NCBI GenBank assembly: GCA_947561715.1
Contig: OX387204.1
Span: 7,693,001-7,757,000, forward strand
DNA: 64,000 bases
Source: Ascidia mentula
Taxonomy: Eukaryota; Chordata; Ascidiacea; Phlebobranchia; Ascidiidae
Direction of reading: 5' to 3'
Of this stretch, positions 29,301-44,300 are shown piece by piece. Position 1 is the stretch's first letter; every line of letters starts with the position of its first letter. Below the pieces are notes generated by a model, which worked only from the letters and a program-made list of their open reading frames with translations, searched no databases and was not told the DNA's origin. A program made the position numbers and the translations under genes.

Positions 29301-32300
29301 GAACGAGCACGCACCTCGATTTACCTCAACTTCCTATGCTGCAAAGGTGACCGTCAGCGCCGCTAGTGAACAAATTGGCGCTGATGACATGGTTGGCGTA
29401 CCAGTGCTTGTTGTCCATGCATCGGACCGGGATTCTGGAGACAACGCGAGAGTTGTGTACTCGATAAAAAGTGGTAAGTTTTGTGTCACTATGGCCAGGA
29501 ATTTGCTGACAGTCTACCCTATAGTTTATATGTAATAACCTTATAAAGCGCGTGGCCCTGTTAGGCATTATCCCTTTCTCCCTTGTTGCTTGCTCTGTTT
29601 GGTAAATACTTGTTAAGGCTATGTGACGTGAACCAGGACGATTAAAAATTCTGTTAGTTTTAAGACCACTGCTTTCGCCCATCGTCGTTTAATGGAATTA
29701 GAGTCATACCGTTGCCAAAATTTAAGAAGTCCGAATATATATTGGCGGTGGTCCAGACATTTGGACGCTGTGACTCGCAAAGGTCATTGTTCAAAGCTGA
29801 TGCGCCTCCGCTTTGTCCCCTGGTGATTTTGCGCACACACAGCTGGTGAGGTTCTGTCCCCTTATGTTCGGTCAGATTGAGACGTGAAGACCCGTGGTTC
29901 ATACAGTGTTTGTGGTGGAAAAGTAAGAAAACTTGGTGGTGAGTGGCGGCGACGTCTTTGGTTGTAGGGTAGAGCGGATGTGCGACAAAATGCCTCGCAT
30001 TCCCTCGAGACTCGCTGTCTTTCCTATCACGTCTGCGGCGTTTATTACGCACCGCGATGATAGCTTTGATTTAAATATCGACCGTCGCAGTTTTCACACT
30101 GTTAGGAATTTCAACATCACTTCCACTTTTAAGGCAGGCACTCTCGTAAAGGTACCATGTTTGACACATTTAGGTTTGACAAACCCCGGCGAAACATATC
30201 ATGTCCTTAACAATGACGCCGACGGCCAGTGAAGATGAAGTGAGGGCGTCACCAAAGCGAAACTGTAACGATTTTGAGCATGTTGTTTGAAGTACTTCCA
30301 TCTTCCACACCCAGGCCTAAGTCGGACGAAGTGCTTGTACAAATTGTTGAAAGTGCTCGCCTAAATGCCGTTTAATAGGCTACCCTCGTAATCGCCTGTC
30401 CGTTTTGGCCTCGCCCGCAGGCTAATTGCCAAGGTCGAGCAACGACTAGCTTTCACGCGCGCAGAAGCAAAACGAAAGTCACTGCGCATTTGTCAACGAC
30501 GTACACATGTCTTTGGTATTCGATCTTATGCTACGTCTCCCTTAAATCCCTAAAACCGCTCCCTGTTTAAATCGCCTATTCTCCACCAAATTCGGCTTTT
30601 CTGCTCAAGCAGAGCTAAACACTTTTGGACTCAGATGATCCGTGTATTGCACCACAAAGAGCATGGTCAATATTTTATGGATCGCCCCGTCGGTTCAGAA
30701 AGCCGCATATGCGGTGTTATATTGCGAAGCAGTAATACCTCATACGCGGTTGACTCCAAACGGAACTTTGTGTCAACACTTGTACGTGATCCACACAATA
30801 CCAGACCTTTATCAGCACGCGGTTCGTGTCACATTCAGGTTGTTTGCTTCGGGTAAAGGCGATGTGTAAGTAACGTGTCAAAACCCCGTTTTCTGAAATA
30901 CGACTTGTGAATGTCGGCGACACTTGTTTTGTGTCTTTCGTGGGGCTAAAATCTGCTGCGCAACGTTATTTCTTGGTAATATTTTGTGCCACTTAATACT
31001 GTGGGATTTCTTCCACAGTAATATTTTTTGCTCCCCAAACTCTTGCTTTTTCTTTCCAAAATGTCGAATTTAGACATCTGGTGAATTTAGTTAAACTGGA
31101 TAGGCGTTGGAAGAATACTATTCACTACAAGCGAGGACAACTAGTAATTTTGGTAATATGATCTGGGATGTCGAAACACCTACATCCCTTAGTAAAAACG
31201 CGTTGTTTCCACACCAAATCACGCGCACATCGAGGTCGTCACGCCCATCAGTGACACTTTCTTCGCATTTCCGCTTTCTCCAAGTGAAGCCAGGTCTCTT
31301 GTACGCGCGACTAAGCCCCGGCATTTGCTCCCCCGCCCTTCACTGTCCCACGCTTAATTGTCGTCACTTATCGCGTGACACGGTCTCCCCTGTCGCTTGT
31401 TCCTCGACCCTTGCGCTCGCTTCCTCCCAAATGCTGCCGCTTTGATGCGGTCGCCTCCAGGGATCATTGGATGTGGAATGCCACACAATTGTAAGGTTGT
31501 GAAAATCTAGCGATTATTTATTGCAGGTCATGCACGTTATCGGCCCTTTTGTTTTTTTAAATTATGTCTTGTAAAGAAAAACAATACTGCATCGTCATGG
31601 GTTGTTGATTTCTGGCACGTTTGCAACTGGCGATATCAATTCAACAGAAACTTTTCGACTGCGCGTATATGCTGCAGAATCATATCTCTGTGGGCAAAGA
31701 TATGCGTCGGGGTCGTTGTCATCATTCGCCGCTGGCCACTCGCATTAATTGGGCGTTGACGAGACGATATCGGACTGTGCACACAATCAAATATAAGTAG
31801 CTCTTAAAAACGACGCTGGATGGGCGAAGGGCAAACATGCAGCTCTCACTCGAAAGATAGCATATTTGGGAACAGGCGCTGGAGCAATAACCCGTCACCA
31901 GCAGCGGCACCCCGTATCAGCGTCAGATGATTGTGTTTGCGGACAACTCGCAAATATTGACCCTGGGCTTTCGGCGCGTCCGTTGACGGTCAGATTGGAT
32001 TTTGACCCCGACGAGCCTCACTGGCCGCACTCTGCTGGTCGCCTTGTAACGTGACCCGAGACTACAGGAGTGTTTAGTGTTCAGACACTTAACTTTCGAA
32101 CTTTTTCTTGGCCTATATCTTTGTAAGTGCGAGAGCTGTCATTATTTGATTAAAACGATCAAACTTCAAACCAGTTCCAGAATAAACGTATGTATTTGAA
32201 TATTGACACTGCAGGGCGTGTGTATGTGGAATTTTCATTATTATAAATACTTTTCTTTCACTCAGCACCAAGACGAAATTTCGCGTTGAAAATTAGAATC

Positions 32301-35300
32301 GCGCAACATCAACTATTCTTTAAACAAATCTGACTCTATTATATTAACAATCGCCGTGTAAATAGTTTGCGTGGCTGAGCCACAAGTAAATGCCTCCAAA
32401 ATGTTTCCTTTGTTGCGGCATTCAAGTTGGATCGGCCAAGCCCCATTTCTTGTAAGGAAAGATCGGTCCTGTGACCTTTGTTTATTTAACACCGCGCCGT
32501 TGTATTGATTTTGGCCTGGAACCGCCGGGACCGCTCGTTACGGCCCAGGCGATTACAAGCCAGAGTAACGAGCACTCCACTTTCGTGATTTTGACTGATC
32601 TACCCAGACCCGGCAGTGAACCCAGTACCTTGCTGGAAACAGTCCACCAAGCTCCCCGTTTAAACAACAGAATTGGACGAGCGGTCCGGCAATGTAAACC
32701 ATGAACTCACGAGCGCCGCGTGGGTTTCAATTTTCGTGTTTTCGTTGCCCACTCGACTTGTGAGAGTCCGCGATCGCTCAACCTCAACCCACCAGCTGTG
32801 ATTTACTGTTTGGCTTATGCCAAGACGCTGCGTAGTGCTGTGTACACTGCCTGGTACGCAAGAGGGCGTCTTGTTTATGTAAGGGGTCGCATCGCGTGCA
32901 GTCTTTTTGCCGCTGTCCTGATTCGCTTCGCTGGTCGACCAATTTCTGGAATTCCATCAGCGGTTTTATTGGTGAGCAACTATGCCTGGTCAGGCGTCTA
33001 GAAATCGTTTCGGATTCTTGCTACCGACAACCGGTGTTTGTGAGCGAGGCCTCACGCTCAATTGACCGCGCCAGTGTTGAGGACACGAGCCTTGTGTCAC
33101 CGTGGACCAGCAAGGAGCAAAGATCGAGTAAACAAATATTGTTGCCACCCTTTGGCGGAAATATGTCCAGTCACCGCATATTTCCTGTCACATATATTCC
33201 CGGTTATATTGCCATCGCCCACTCACTGTGTCGATTTAATTGCGATCGGTGCGACGACATCAAAGACCTCAGTTAGACCGACAGCAAACAGGTCATATCG
33301 GCGCGATATGGAAGCTAATAATCGGCAATGAGCGTTCCGGGGGCGTTAACGCTTCTATATTAATGCGAGCTTACCAGAAATCCGCGTTTGTACGCAGGCA
33401 ATAACGACGGCTTGTGGCGAATCAACCCAAGCAGTGGGGAGATTTCGGCCACCCGAAGGTTGAATCAGCGAGACGACAGCGTCACCAAGCGGTGGAGTTT
33501 GACTGTACAAGCGGCTGATTCATCTAGAAGGCCTCTGACCACCACCACTACGCAAGTTGTCATTGAAGCTCAGCCAGACCACGACGACCCTCCCCAGTTC
33601 GATGCGGATCATTATTCGGTGGAAATTAGAGAAGACGCTTCAGTTGGAAGGTAAGTGTTGCTGTGTAATTTTTAAAGAGGAGTCTTCGCAGACATTACAT
33701 ATGCTGTGTGCTAAAGTTAAATTTTGCATCTCCGCGAATTTTTTTGGTGAAAAGCACTTGTTTGGTTTCCAGAGGTTGTTTCAATCCAGGAAAAGTGTCA
33801 ATCAAATACTAGAAAGTTATTATGATTTCCGCCAGACAGTTTTCATGTCATTTTGAACTATTTTGTTCACTCACAGCTACATCGCGACGGTGCTCGCGCG
33901 CGCAACTTCTGGCATCACTTACGAAATAACTGATGGCAACGCGGAAGGAAGATTCACCATCAACGCCCACTCTGGGGTCGTCTCGCTCGCCTCTACACTT
34001 GATCGCGAACACTCGGCGAGTTACGACGTCACCGTGACGTCATCGACCGTTGAGGGCAAATCGTCTGATGTCAGCCTTCTTGTAACAGTGAATGACATAA
34101 ACGATAACAGGTAAATCATTGTGTTCCAAACGTATTTATATCCGCAAAAGTGATTAGACGAACGTGTAGTTACTGCTATTTTGTTATGGCTTTGGAACTG
34201 AACATACTAATTTCATAAGATAAGCAAAGTGGAGCCAATAATATGAATTGTGTAAGCTGCAGACAGATGGCCACTGTTTCGACCTAAAAGTTGCATCTAG
34301 TTTGGTGCCCAAAGGATGACTGTGTTTGTATAGTCACCACTAAGTGGAAGTCTTTGCTTGGCGGTTTGGTCAGCAAAGTCATTTGAAAGTCACACCAACT
34401 GCCCTGATACTAATTTCATGGTTTGAAAAATGTTCGTATTTCGTGAAAAAAAGTTTTTACTTGAACTACACAAATATGTACTGGTTTACAATTGAGCGTA
34501 TAGGAATTCTAAACAAGCAACAACGATCAAAACACATTTCACTCATTATTTAGGCCAGTCTTTGAACGTCACATCTACGAGGGTCAAATTTCCGAAAGTC
34601 CCCATTCAGCTTCAACCGTGATTGACGTCACCAGCAAACAGCCGCTGGTGGTTCATGCCACTGACGCCGACCGCGGATATAACTCCCACGTCGCTTATGG
34701 CATCGTCGACGCATCTGGAGCCGCTACCGACTACTTCGCGGTCGACGCGAGCACCGGTGCAGTGCGAGCCATTGGCGGGACTCGGCTCTTCCATTACAGC
34801 ACCCCGAGCGAGTTCACCTTTGAGGTTTGTTGGATGGAGTTTAATGTAATTACTTCTCACTGCGGCATGTCTTTACCTTGTTATCCCCTGTACGCTGTCT
34901 GAGTTACGAGGATTTCCCATGTCAGTATCTGAAAATAATACAACTTTCGTCTAGTTGACGTACATGAACACGTAGCATTGGAGTAAAATCTGTCATTTCT
35001 TACTTTACTGCAATTAAGGTTTTTTTCCCTTGTGTTGATTTCTACAATTAGCTTTCTAATTTTGTTGTACAGGTTCGTGCGAAAGACGCGGGTCACCCTT
35101 CACTGCCAGCAGACCGGAACGCCAAAGTGATTATCCACGTGACCAAGTCGCTCGATTATCCGCCGGAATTTTCCACATCCCACTACAACGTCGAAGTCCT
35201 CATTCCGACTTGTCAGGGAGTGGTCGTGAGCAAAAACGTGACAGCCAAGAGCCCCGTGCCTTCCGCCCTCAACAAGATTTCCTATTCAATATCGGGAGGT

Positions 35301-38300
35301 AACGACGGTTCGGCATTCGCAATAGACCCGAAGTCCGGAACTGTGTCCGTGTCGAACTCGGAGCCAATTGTACCCGACAAGGCGTTTTCTCTTCGTCTGC
35401 GAGCGTCCGACGGTCGCCGATCAACGGCTGCTGTTATCACTATCACTGCTCGGCGGATATCAAACACTCTGCATTTCTCTGAAAAGCGCTACACGACCCA
35501 AATCACAGAAAACTCAACTCAGGTTTGTGAAATTATGTTGGAAGATCGAGTGATCTGGTTTATCACTCGTACAGATGTGACGAAAAAAAAGTATTATGCA
35601 ATGACCATAAACGGACACACAACATAGCTGCTAATATTTCGCAACATAGCTTCTATAACTATTACTAAAAAATCTGACTGAAAAATATCTTCACCGAAAC
35701 GTCGCAGAAATAATGCCATGCTTAATACTTTTTGTAACTTTCTACTACATTAAGCCAATTCAAATATCTAACTTTCCTTTCTTTAGGTATTGCCACTTGT
35801 GGCTGTAACCGTTCTGGGTGCAAAACTACAGGACAATCTTCGCTTTGCGATTCTCAACGAGAACCCGAGCTTTAGCATCGGCCCCACATCTGGAGTTGTC
35901 AGCACAACTGGAATTCCTGTTGACCGCGAACCCAACGATAGTCTGGAGGTATTATTTGTTATACTGCCTTATATTTGTGAGAAAGTGTCACACAAACAAA
36001 TGAATGTCATTCGCAAAATTTTGCTTTAGCTTTTGATCGAGGCCACGCTCAGCAGCAAGAAAAGCTCAACGAAGCGCGCTCGATGCGTCGTACACGTCAC
36101 CGTAAATGACGTCAACGACAACGCGCCTATCTTCGTTGAATTGCCCTATTACTCGTCTGTGCAAGTCGATGCTGCCATTGGAACTCTTGTTAAACAGGTA
36201 ACGTGTTTCTCATAACATATTTTCAATAATAAATGACGTTGCATTACACAACATAACTATATATTGCAATTCGCAGGCAATGGCGCTTGACAGGGACAGC
36301 GGTGCCAACGGCCAGGTTTCTTATCGCCTCGAGGGAAGACACAGCTCACTCTTCAATGTCAACCCCAAGAACGGAAGCATTACAGTTGGATCAAAGCTTG
36401 AATCAACCTTTGCCTCTGGTAACGACCAATTCAACCTTACATTGGTTGCAACGGACTCAGGTTTGTTGACTGTACAGTAGTGAACGCTAGAATGTCAATA
36501 CTAATGTTTTTAGAATGTCAAGCTATATATATATATATTAACTCAACAGGCTCACCGGCGCTTACGGGTAGAGCGACTCTTCGCGTATCTGTGATCAACC
36601 GCGCCACCCCCGTATTCACTTCGCCTTTCTACGGCGGCGTTTCCGTCCAGGAAGATGCGCAAAGCCACACGGTTGTGACGGCCGAAGTTCGGGCTGCGAG
36701 TCCCGACGCCTCCGACGTTTATTATTCGATCGAGGAAGGCGATCTGCACCAACAGTTCGATGTCGACTTCGCAAGAGGTTAGAGAGCAGCTGCTATGACA
36801 TTTTGTGGATATCCTGAAAGATTAAAGGATGTTCAGGAGCACGATTTCGGCTTTTGTTGACTTGTATGCTTGAGTCTTGACCCAGAGTAACAAGAAAATA
36901 ATTTTACAGTTATACACTAGGGTCGCCAAAGTTATATTATCAATAACTTGATATTTTAGCTTGTAAATTGCAAGCTACTTTGTACTTGTCCATCATGTGC
37001 ACCCGAACTGCAAGTGGCAAGTGTTATATCTGTTTTACATTATTGATATAGAGGAACATAGCATGTATCTTGCGCTACTGTGGTCTTACGAGTCTTTCGA
37101 TTCTTCTTAGCCCATTGCGCCATGTTTCGTCACCTCGGCTAAGTTAATTTGCATTGACTGACACACAGGAACCATCACGACACTCGGCAACCTCAATTTC
37201 GAAACAACCAGACAATACAGACTGCGGGTGCGCGCTCGCGACGCTCGGTCACGTGCGCATGCTGATGTAGAAGTTGAGATCAACGTTGTTGACGTCAACG
37301 ACAACGCGCCAGTGTTTGCCGAGAGTCACTACCAAGTGAATCTTCTCGAAACCGTTTCAGTGGGAAGCGAGGTGGTCAAGGTTAGTATAGATATTGATAA
37401 TATTGGGATGGTCTACTTGTGCCCCGGAAAACTAAGAAACGCGTCACGCAATCTAGTTTCAAAAAGTTTCATAAACATTTAAAATGAATATAAGTTTCTT
37501 CATGCATGGTAAGCTAGGGCTTTCATTGAAGCAAAATTAAAATTTGTAATTTGCTGTGTTTTTCCAATAAAATTGTTATTCATTGGAGAATTTGAAAACG
37601 CTGCATTGACGTCTTTAATACCTTATACCATATGTACCTTCAACCTAGATTAAAGCTACTGATGCTGACTCGGGTGCAAACGGTCGAATAACTTACTCCA
37701 TCATGGAGGAGGAGTGGATCTATGGAAGGAACTTTCTCATTGATTCGGACACTGGATTAATCTGGACTGCTGGGGGTTTGGATCGGGAAACAAGTGCAGT
37801 CATGCAATTCGTTGTTCGTGCAACTGACGCGGGTGTGCCGCCGCGTCACACTGACGTCACCGTTACGGTCATTGTTGATGACATTAATGACAATGCACCT
37901 GTATTAAGCAAGGTATGGTTTTTATGAGTTTACTTGCGAGTATGAAATAAACACTGCAACTATGCATATAGTATGTTTCACCCGTCGAAACTGTGTACCT
38001 GAATGCAGCCCGCTTTAAACATGTTTTTGGCTCCATTGCTTATATATGTATTTTTCGTTTGCAGAGTCGGTACGAGTTGGTTGTAAGCAATGCTACAAAA
38101 CCCGGTTCCACTGTTGGTAAAATCGATGCTTGGGATCCGGATTCAACGGATCGTGGCCACCTAATGTTTTCTGTACGACAACCTGAAGCACAATCCCTTC
38201 TTGAAATTAACCAACAAACGGGTACACGGAAACGATGACTTTTCTGTTAACTAAGAAACATTTTCTGCTAACTACGACTTTTTTCTTACCTAAAAAGCAT

Positions 38301-41300
38301 ATGATGACATTCTGTAAAGTAAACCAATTCATGTCGCCCAGGTCTCCTTACCATCAGCCCCTCAATCGGGCAACTCACACCGATCAACATTACCTACGAG
38401 GTTTTGGTGTCGGATGGTGTTTTCGAAACAACTTGTCCTCTGACACTACGAGTGGTTTCAGACGACACACATGTTTTGCCCATTCAATTCGAACAAGCCG
38501 TGTACAACTTTACAGTGAGGGAAAATTTGTCGGACCGAAGGAGAATTGGAAAGGTAGAAGCAAACCTTATTTACCTCGCTTGTTAAGTCAATAAAACTTA
38601 GCCCATAAAGTCATACAAAGCTCATTCAACGTTGTTTTCTATTTTTAATGAGATTTCGCCACTATTGGAATATTTGCTGAAATTACTGACGATCTCGTGC
38701 CATGCCTGTTAAATATTTACCGTTTTCTTAGGCGGGATTAAACATAAGGACATGTTCCTGTGTCCTGTATGTTGCATGTTATTAGGTGTCAGTCAGTAAA
38801 AAACTACATAACCCATCCTCCTTGACTTTTTCGCACAAGAAAACGTTACGTAAAATAAACAAGAGTGTTCTTTGTCATCAGATTAAGGCCCAAGTGGAAG
38901 GCGATGTCATCTACCAGCTTGTTACCGACACTTGGCTATCTGATCTGTTCCGCATTAACCGTGTAAGCGGCAGCGTTTACACGCAAGGCGCCCTAGACAG
39001 GGAGGAGTTGATGCGACGCCAGGGCGGTCCTAAAACCGACGACGTCATCGTGGAACTGGAAGCAACCGCCGTCGATCAAAGAGGTGCGGTTTGGTTTATT
39101 TGCTAAACCACGTCGAAGGCATTAAATAATGGCTTGGAATTTCTCGTAGGTCGGATTGCGCTCTGCTTGATTCGCGTGCACATCGATGACGTCAACGACA
39201 ATGCCCCTGTCTTCTCGCAAGATCGTTACGCAACTTCCGTGGTAATGCACAAAGCCCAGATTGGAGATCCTGTACTTCAGGTAAGCGAACAAAACAAACG
39301 AACGTCGGTGTTATACTGATTGTGGTCATTCACGCACTTACGACTGATAGACTCAACCTAACATACCGTTGCCACAGGTTATGGCCAAGGACGCCGACGG
39401 TGGCGCCAGCGGTCGCGTGATGTATTCATATGACGAGGACATCTTCAACGCGAAGACCTACTTTAACCTCAATTTCGACACTGGAGAAATTTCTGTTCGC
39501 GAACCACTTCGCCGTCTAGGTGGGTATATTAAAATAAACCGTACCGCCTTTTATTCTCTGCCCGACTCGACGCCGCGCGGCTACTGGCGGCTCGTTTAAA
39601 TATTTGATCGCCGTGCAACGCATTGCGGTAGTTGAAACGGGTTAAAAGCAATCTCTGCCGATTCGTTGTTCGTCTCTGTCCGAACCCCCGTTTTTGATCC
39701 CCTCGTTGCGCTTGCGCAAACAAGTAGTTCTGTTGCCATCTTTGTGGTGCGTCGTCTCGGCACGTCGCCGAATTGATTCGCCCGCGGCGGAGGGTTGTTT
39801 AAAAACCCCGCCTTCGGTCTTTGATCTGGTATTTTCCAGCCAAGCTATGTTAATTTACTCAACCTTTCCCGGGTGGCCTCACGCACAATTTGGGCATTTT
39901 CCTCAGCTTAAACAGTATAGGGTGTAGATCGATTAACGTTACAAATTCTTTTATGACAGGAGGAGCTCAAGTTTTCAATTTCTTTGTGCGTGCGCGCGAT
40001 GACACAGAGTCCAATCAACTTTCCAGTGTTGTCAGTGTCTCCATATACGTCGCAAATGATCCTGATTCCGTTCCAGTGTTTGACCAGAAGAATGTGACCG
40101 TCAACATCCCAGAAAACGCTGGTATTGGATCGGAGGTAAGTGCGGTGTTAAGTTTCTCAAAACCATATAGTTACTACAAATTACAAAACGTACAAAAATA
40201 ATAACATTTATGAGCTCTGTAATGGGTATTGTGTTGTAAGTTACAGTTGTATTACGGCGTAACATTATGTTTAGGTGACAAGCGTTCGTGCGAAAATCGG
40301 CGGAGGTTTACCAGCAGTCTACGAACTAGCGCGGGATTACAATTCTGTTACTACAGAAGAAGGTAAGTTGTAAATGCGACGCACCGTTAATGAAAAAATC
40401 AGACCAAACGTAACTTTATGTATGATATTTTAGACGACCAGGCACAAACATTTTCCGTTGATCCCGCAACAGGAACGATAACGGTTGTGGGACCCCTGGA
40501 CAGGGAAACGGAATCAAAACACGTGCTAACTGTATTTGCATACCCTGAAAGCGCATCCGAGGCTGTCACGCCTACACAGGTATTTGTGCTTGGCGCACCT
40601 TCCTTTTTATACACAAAACTATAATGCTTATGTTTGTTCAGGTGATTGTGGTCGTGGATGACGTTAATGACAACGACCCAGTGTTCTCTACAAGTAACTA
40701 CATCGCTTCTGTTGTGGAGAACGCCGAGGTTGGGACAGCAGTCGCTACTGTCTTTGCTACAGATGCTGATGAAGGGCCAAACGGCGTTATAACTTACAGG
40801 TAGGCACAAATGTTACCACCACATGTGTATTATTACATACCTACCGGGGATGGATGGCAAACAACAAATCGTATACGATTTTACAGCTTTGAAAATCCGA
40901 GCGAGGAACTTGAAGCCTTGTTTAACATTAACAACCAAACCGGCGAGATTACGACTTTGGATTCTATAGACCGGGAGCGTAATAGCTCGTTTACCATTAA
41001 CGTCAAAGCAAGTGACAATGGCGAAACCTCCATGAACACCCTTACTCAGCTTATCGTCCAAGTGGTTGACGTCAACGACGTAGAACCCGCATTCGCGGAA
41101 ACCACCTACCTGATATCCATACCTGAAAAGTAAAATTTTAATTCCGCTTTGTTGATTATTTAGTACTTTCCAAACTAACTCACATCTTTTTTCTGATAGT
41201 GCGCCGGTAGGTTACACAACAGCTAAGTTTGCTCGTGCCAGCGACAGCGACTCACCGGAATGCAGCAATCTGAATGTTTTCATCACATCGGGAGACGACG

Positions 41301-44300
41301 GTCACGTGTTTGAGCCTGCGTGGAAACGCGTTGGTGCTGCAACCGAATCCGATTTCAAAGTTGGCCTTAAGGTGTCGTATCTAGGCGAAATATTGCCATA
41401 GAATACAATGCATAAATGATGTAATTTTCAACGGAGTGGTTGTTCTTGTAGGTGGTTCGAAGTCTCGACAGGGAAACCCAGTCCAGCTACAACCTCACAC
41501 TTGTCCTTACTGACGGCCTGCACATGACCAGTACCCAAGTCACTGTGAATGTAACTGACGACAACGACAACACTCCCTACTGCCAACAGGTTGGTAGAAA
41601 CCTGACAATATTTTTATTTTGTGTCTCAGAGATGGGTTTTAACATAACGAGGGCAATTTGTTTTGTTTACAGCTCACTTATCGAGTGGATGTTCCCGAAA
41701 ACGCTCCAAGAAATACATTATTACTGCAAGTGAATTCGTTCGATCCGGACGAGGGCGCCAACGGGGTCAATGCCCATACATTGCTTGGAGAGGGAACAGA
41801 CAATTTTAGTATCGACAGTAAAACCGGTAAGAGTTTTGTGTGTCATTATACTAAAACTTCGATCGGTTGGTTTTTACGGCACCCTCTGTGTGTAGGCAAA
41901 CTCTATACCGACGGTCAATTGGATCGCGAATCAATTAGCGAATACAGATTGAGCGTTACAAGCTCCGATGGAGGTGGACGAAGCTGCACGAGTCAGGTAA
42001 TTTTTTCAACAACAAAATCACGTGTTTGACCAAAAGAAGCGGACAAAATGAATAATTAGATTACATTCCAAGTTGTGAAACTGATGTAATGGACGTATTC
42101 ATCGACTCCACATACGATTTACAATTACCAGGGTTAGCAGGGTAGCGGAAGTTGTCAACATCAGCAATCTTGCATGTTTTTCAACCGAAACGCCATATTT
42201 TATTCAGGTCCACTTGGCATTGGGAGATGTGAATGACAACGCTCCGACCTTCGACCCCTCGTCGCTGCGTGCATCAGTTCGCGAAAATACACCGGTTCAA
42301 TCTCTTCTTCATCGCGTGATTGCCTACGACGGAGACCTGGGTAACGCGGAATTTCCGAGGCCCACGCGCCTTTCACACCCTGACAAGCACCTAACCATGC
42401 GCTTAAACACCACAGGTGCGAACGGTACGATCGCCTACGAGCTCCAGAACGATTTTGACGGACAGTTTTACATCGAACCGGCGTCGGGGATCATCGTACT
42501 CAAAGGGGAACTGGATCGGGAGACTGTTGCGTCCTACGAAATTCACGTTATGGTAAGTGTGGTTTCGGATGTTTGGCGGACAGAGTTCAGTTTCGACAAT
42601 GACTGAGTTACCTTGAACTTGTAGGCTTATGACCACGGAACTGAAAAGAGACTTTCGAGCACGGCGATCCTGCACCTGAAAGTTTTGGATGTAAATGACA
42701 ACCCTCCTGTTTTCGAGCACACACTGGTAAATATTAATGCATTTTACTAAAATCTCGATTAAATTGAAAGCATAAGAGTTAAAAGAGTTATCGGAAACAG
42801 AAGCGCTGCTTGGCTTTGTTTGTGACAATTGTGTTTTTTCAGTACAACTCAAGTGTACGCGAGAACGCACCTCTTGGCCGCGTGGTGGCACGTGTGAGTG
42901 CCGAGAGCCTTGACGCTGGAGCGAACGCAAACCTGAGATACACCATCACGCACGGCAACAAACACGGCAAATTTGCTGTTGACGAAAATTCAGGTATGCG
43001 TAAAGTATATTTTTCTGCCTAAACCTATAACCACAGCAGACCAGAAAATTTTTGTGTACTTCCAGGAGAAGTTAGCCTTATCGCTAATGTGGACTATGAG
43101 AGTGACGTCAGTTATGTGCTAACAATAACTGCCTCCGACCGAAGCGATAATCCTCTTTCAAGCGAATGTACAGTGTCCGTGCAAGTGGAAGATGTCAACG
43201 ACAACTCGCCGTCGTTTACAATTTCTTCCAATAAGGTATGTAAGGATGTAGAAGAATTCTATTCCAAACTGATTGAGACTTTCACACAATGCATGTCGGA
43301 GTTGTCAGGGACAAGGAAATCTTAACCAATCTCAAAAATTTGTTAAATCGTTTCTAATGCTATGATCACTTCTTCTTTTGTCACAGTTCCCCATTCCGGA
43401 AGATGCCGAGGAAGGTCGTGTGATCGCCACATTTTCCGCAACCGACCGGGACAGTGGTGCTGCAGGCAACGTAACATACTCGCTCAAGCTCCGGGACGCC
43501 CCCTTTACTGTTGACCCAACCTCAGGAGAAATGTCTTTGGCGCCACCGGGTGTTGACTACGAGCGTCGCAACTCGTATTCCATCACCGTGGTCGCAACAG
43601 ATCAAGGAGAACCGGCTCGTTACAGCGAAACCGACATCCTTGTTTTGGTGACGGACGTCAACGACGTGCGTCCTCATTTTGTAGTATCCGCGCCTCGTAG
43701 CGGTAAACAAGATGTGGTCTCTTGTTCGTTGGAGGGCGCTAACTGTACGGTGCACGTGCAAGAAAGCTCAAGCGAGTCTGTCGTGCACGGTCTGGTACAA
43801 TTAAATGCCACTGATGAGGACGGCGTGGATAATGGACCACCTTTCCACTACGTAATCGAGCATGGAAATGACAAAGGTAAAAGTGCCATTGTTTCGTTTG
43901 ATTGGTGGATCCGTGACTGTTTATCATATATCAAATTTTACTTGTACCAAATACCGTTTAAGTCATATGCAATTTTCTTTGCAGATCTCTTCTACATTGA
44001 CAAAAGCAACGTGCTGAAATCAAGGACGCCACTAAGACTCGACGATATTCGATCTATACGCAACAATCATCGCGTGGTCCACCGTCTTGTGGTCTCCGTT
44101 CGTGACTCTGGCAAACCCATTTCGCTTAGTTCACAGCCTCCATTGAACCTGATTGTAGTCGTATTGAAGGAAAGTCAATACCCGCCCCGCCTGACGCCTC
44201 ATCGCGTCTTCATCAGTACATCCGAAGGCCAGTTCGATGGTGGTATGATTGTAAACCGTCTTCGCGCCACAGATCGGGACCCATTTGATGCCGAGCGGCT

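Noticed and set aside
42341..42415. Reading the 75 bp as constitutive coding sequence
   Set aside because: Consensus splice sites flank it and its removal restores the exact cadherin repeat, so I call it an intron.
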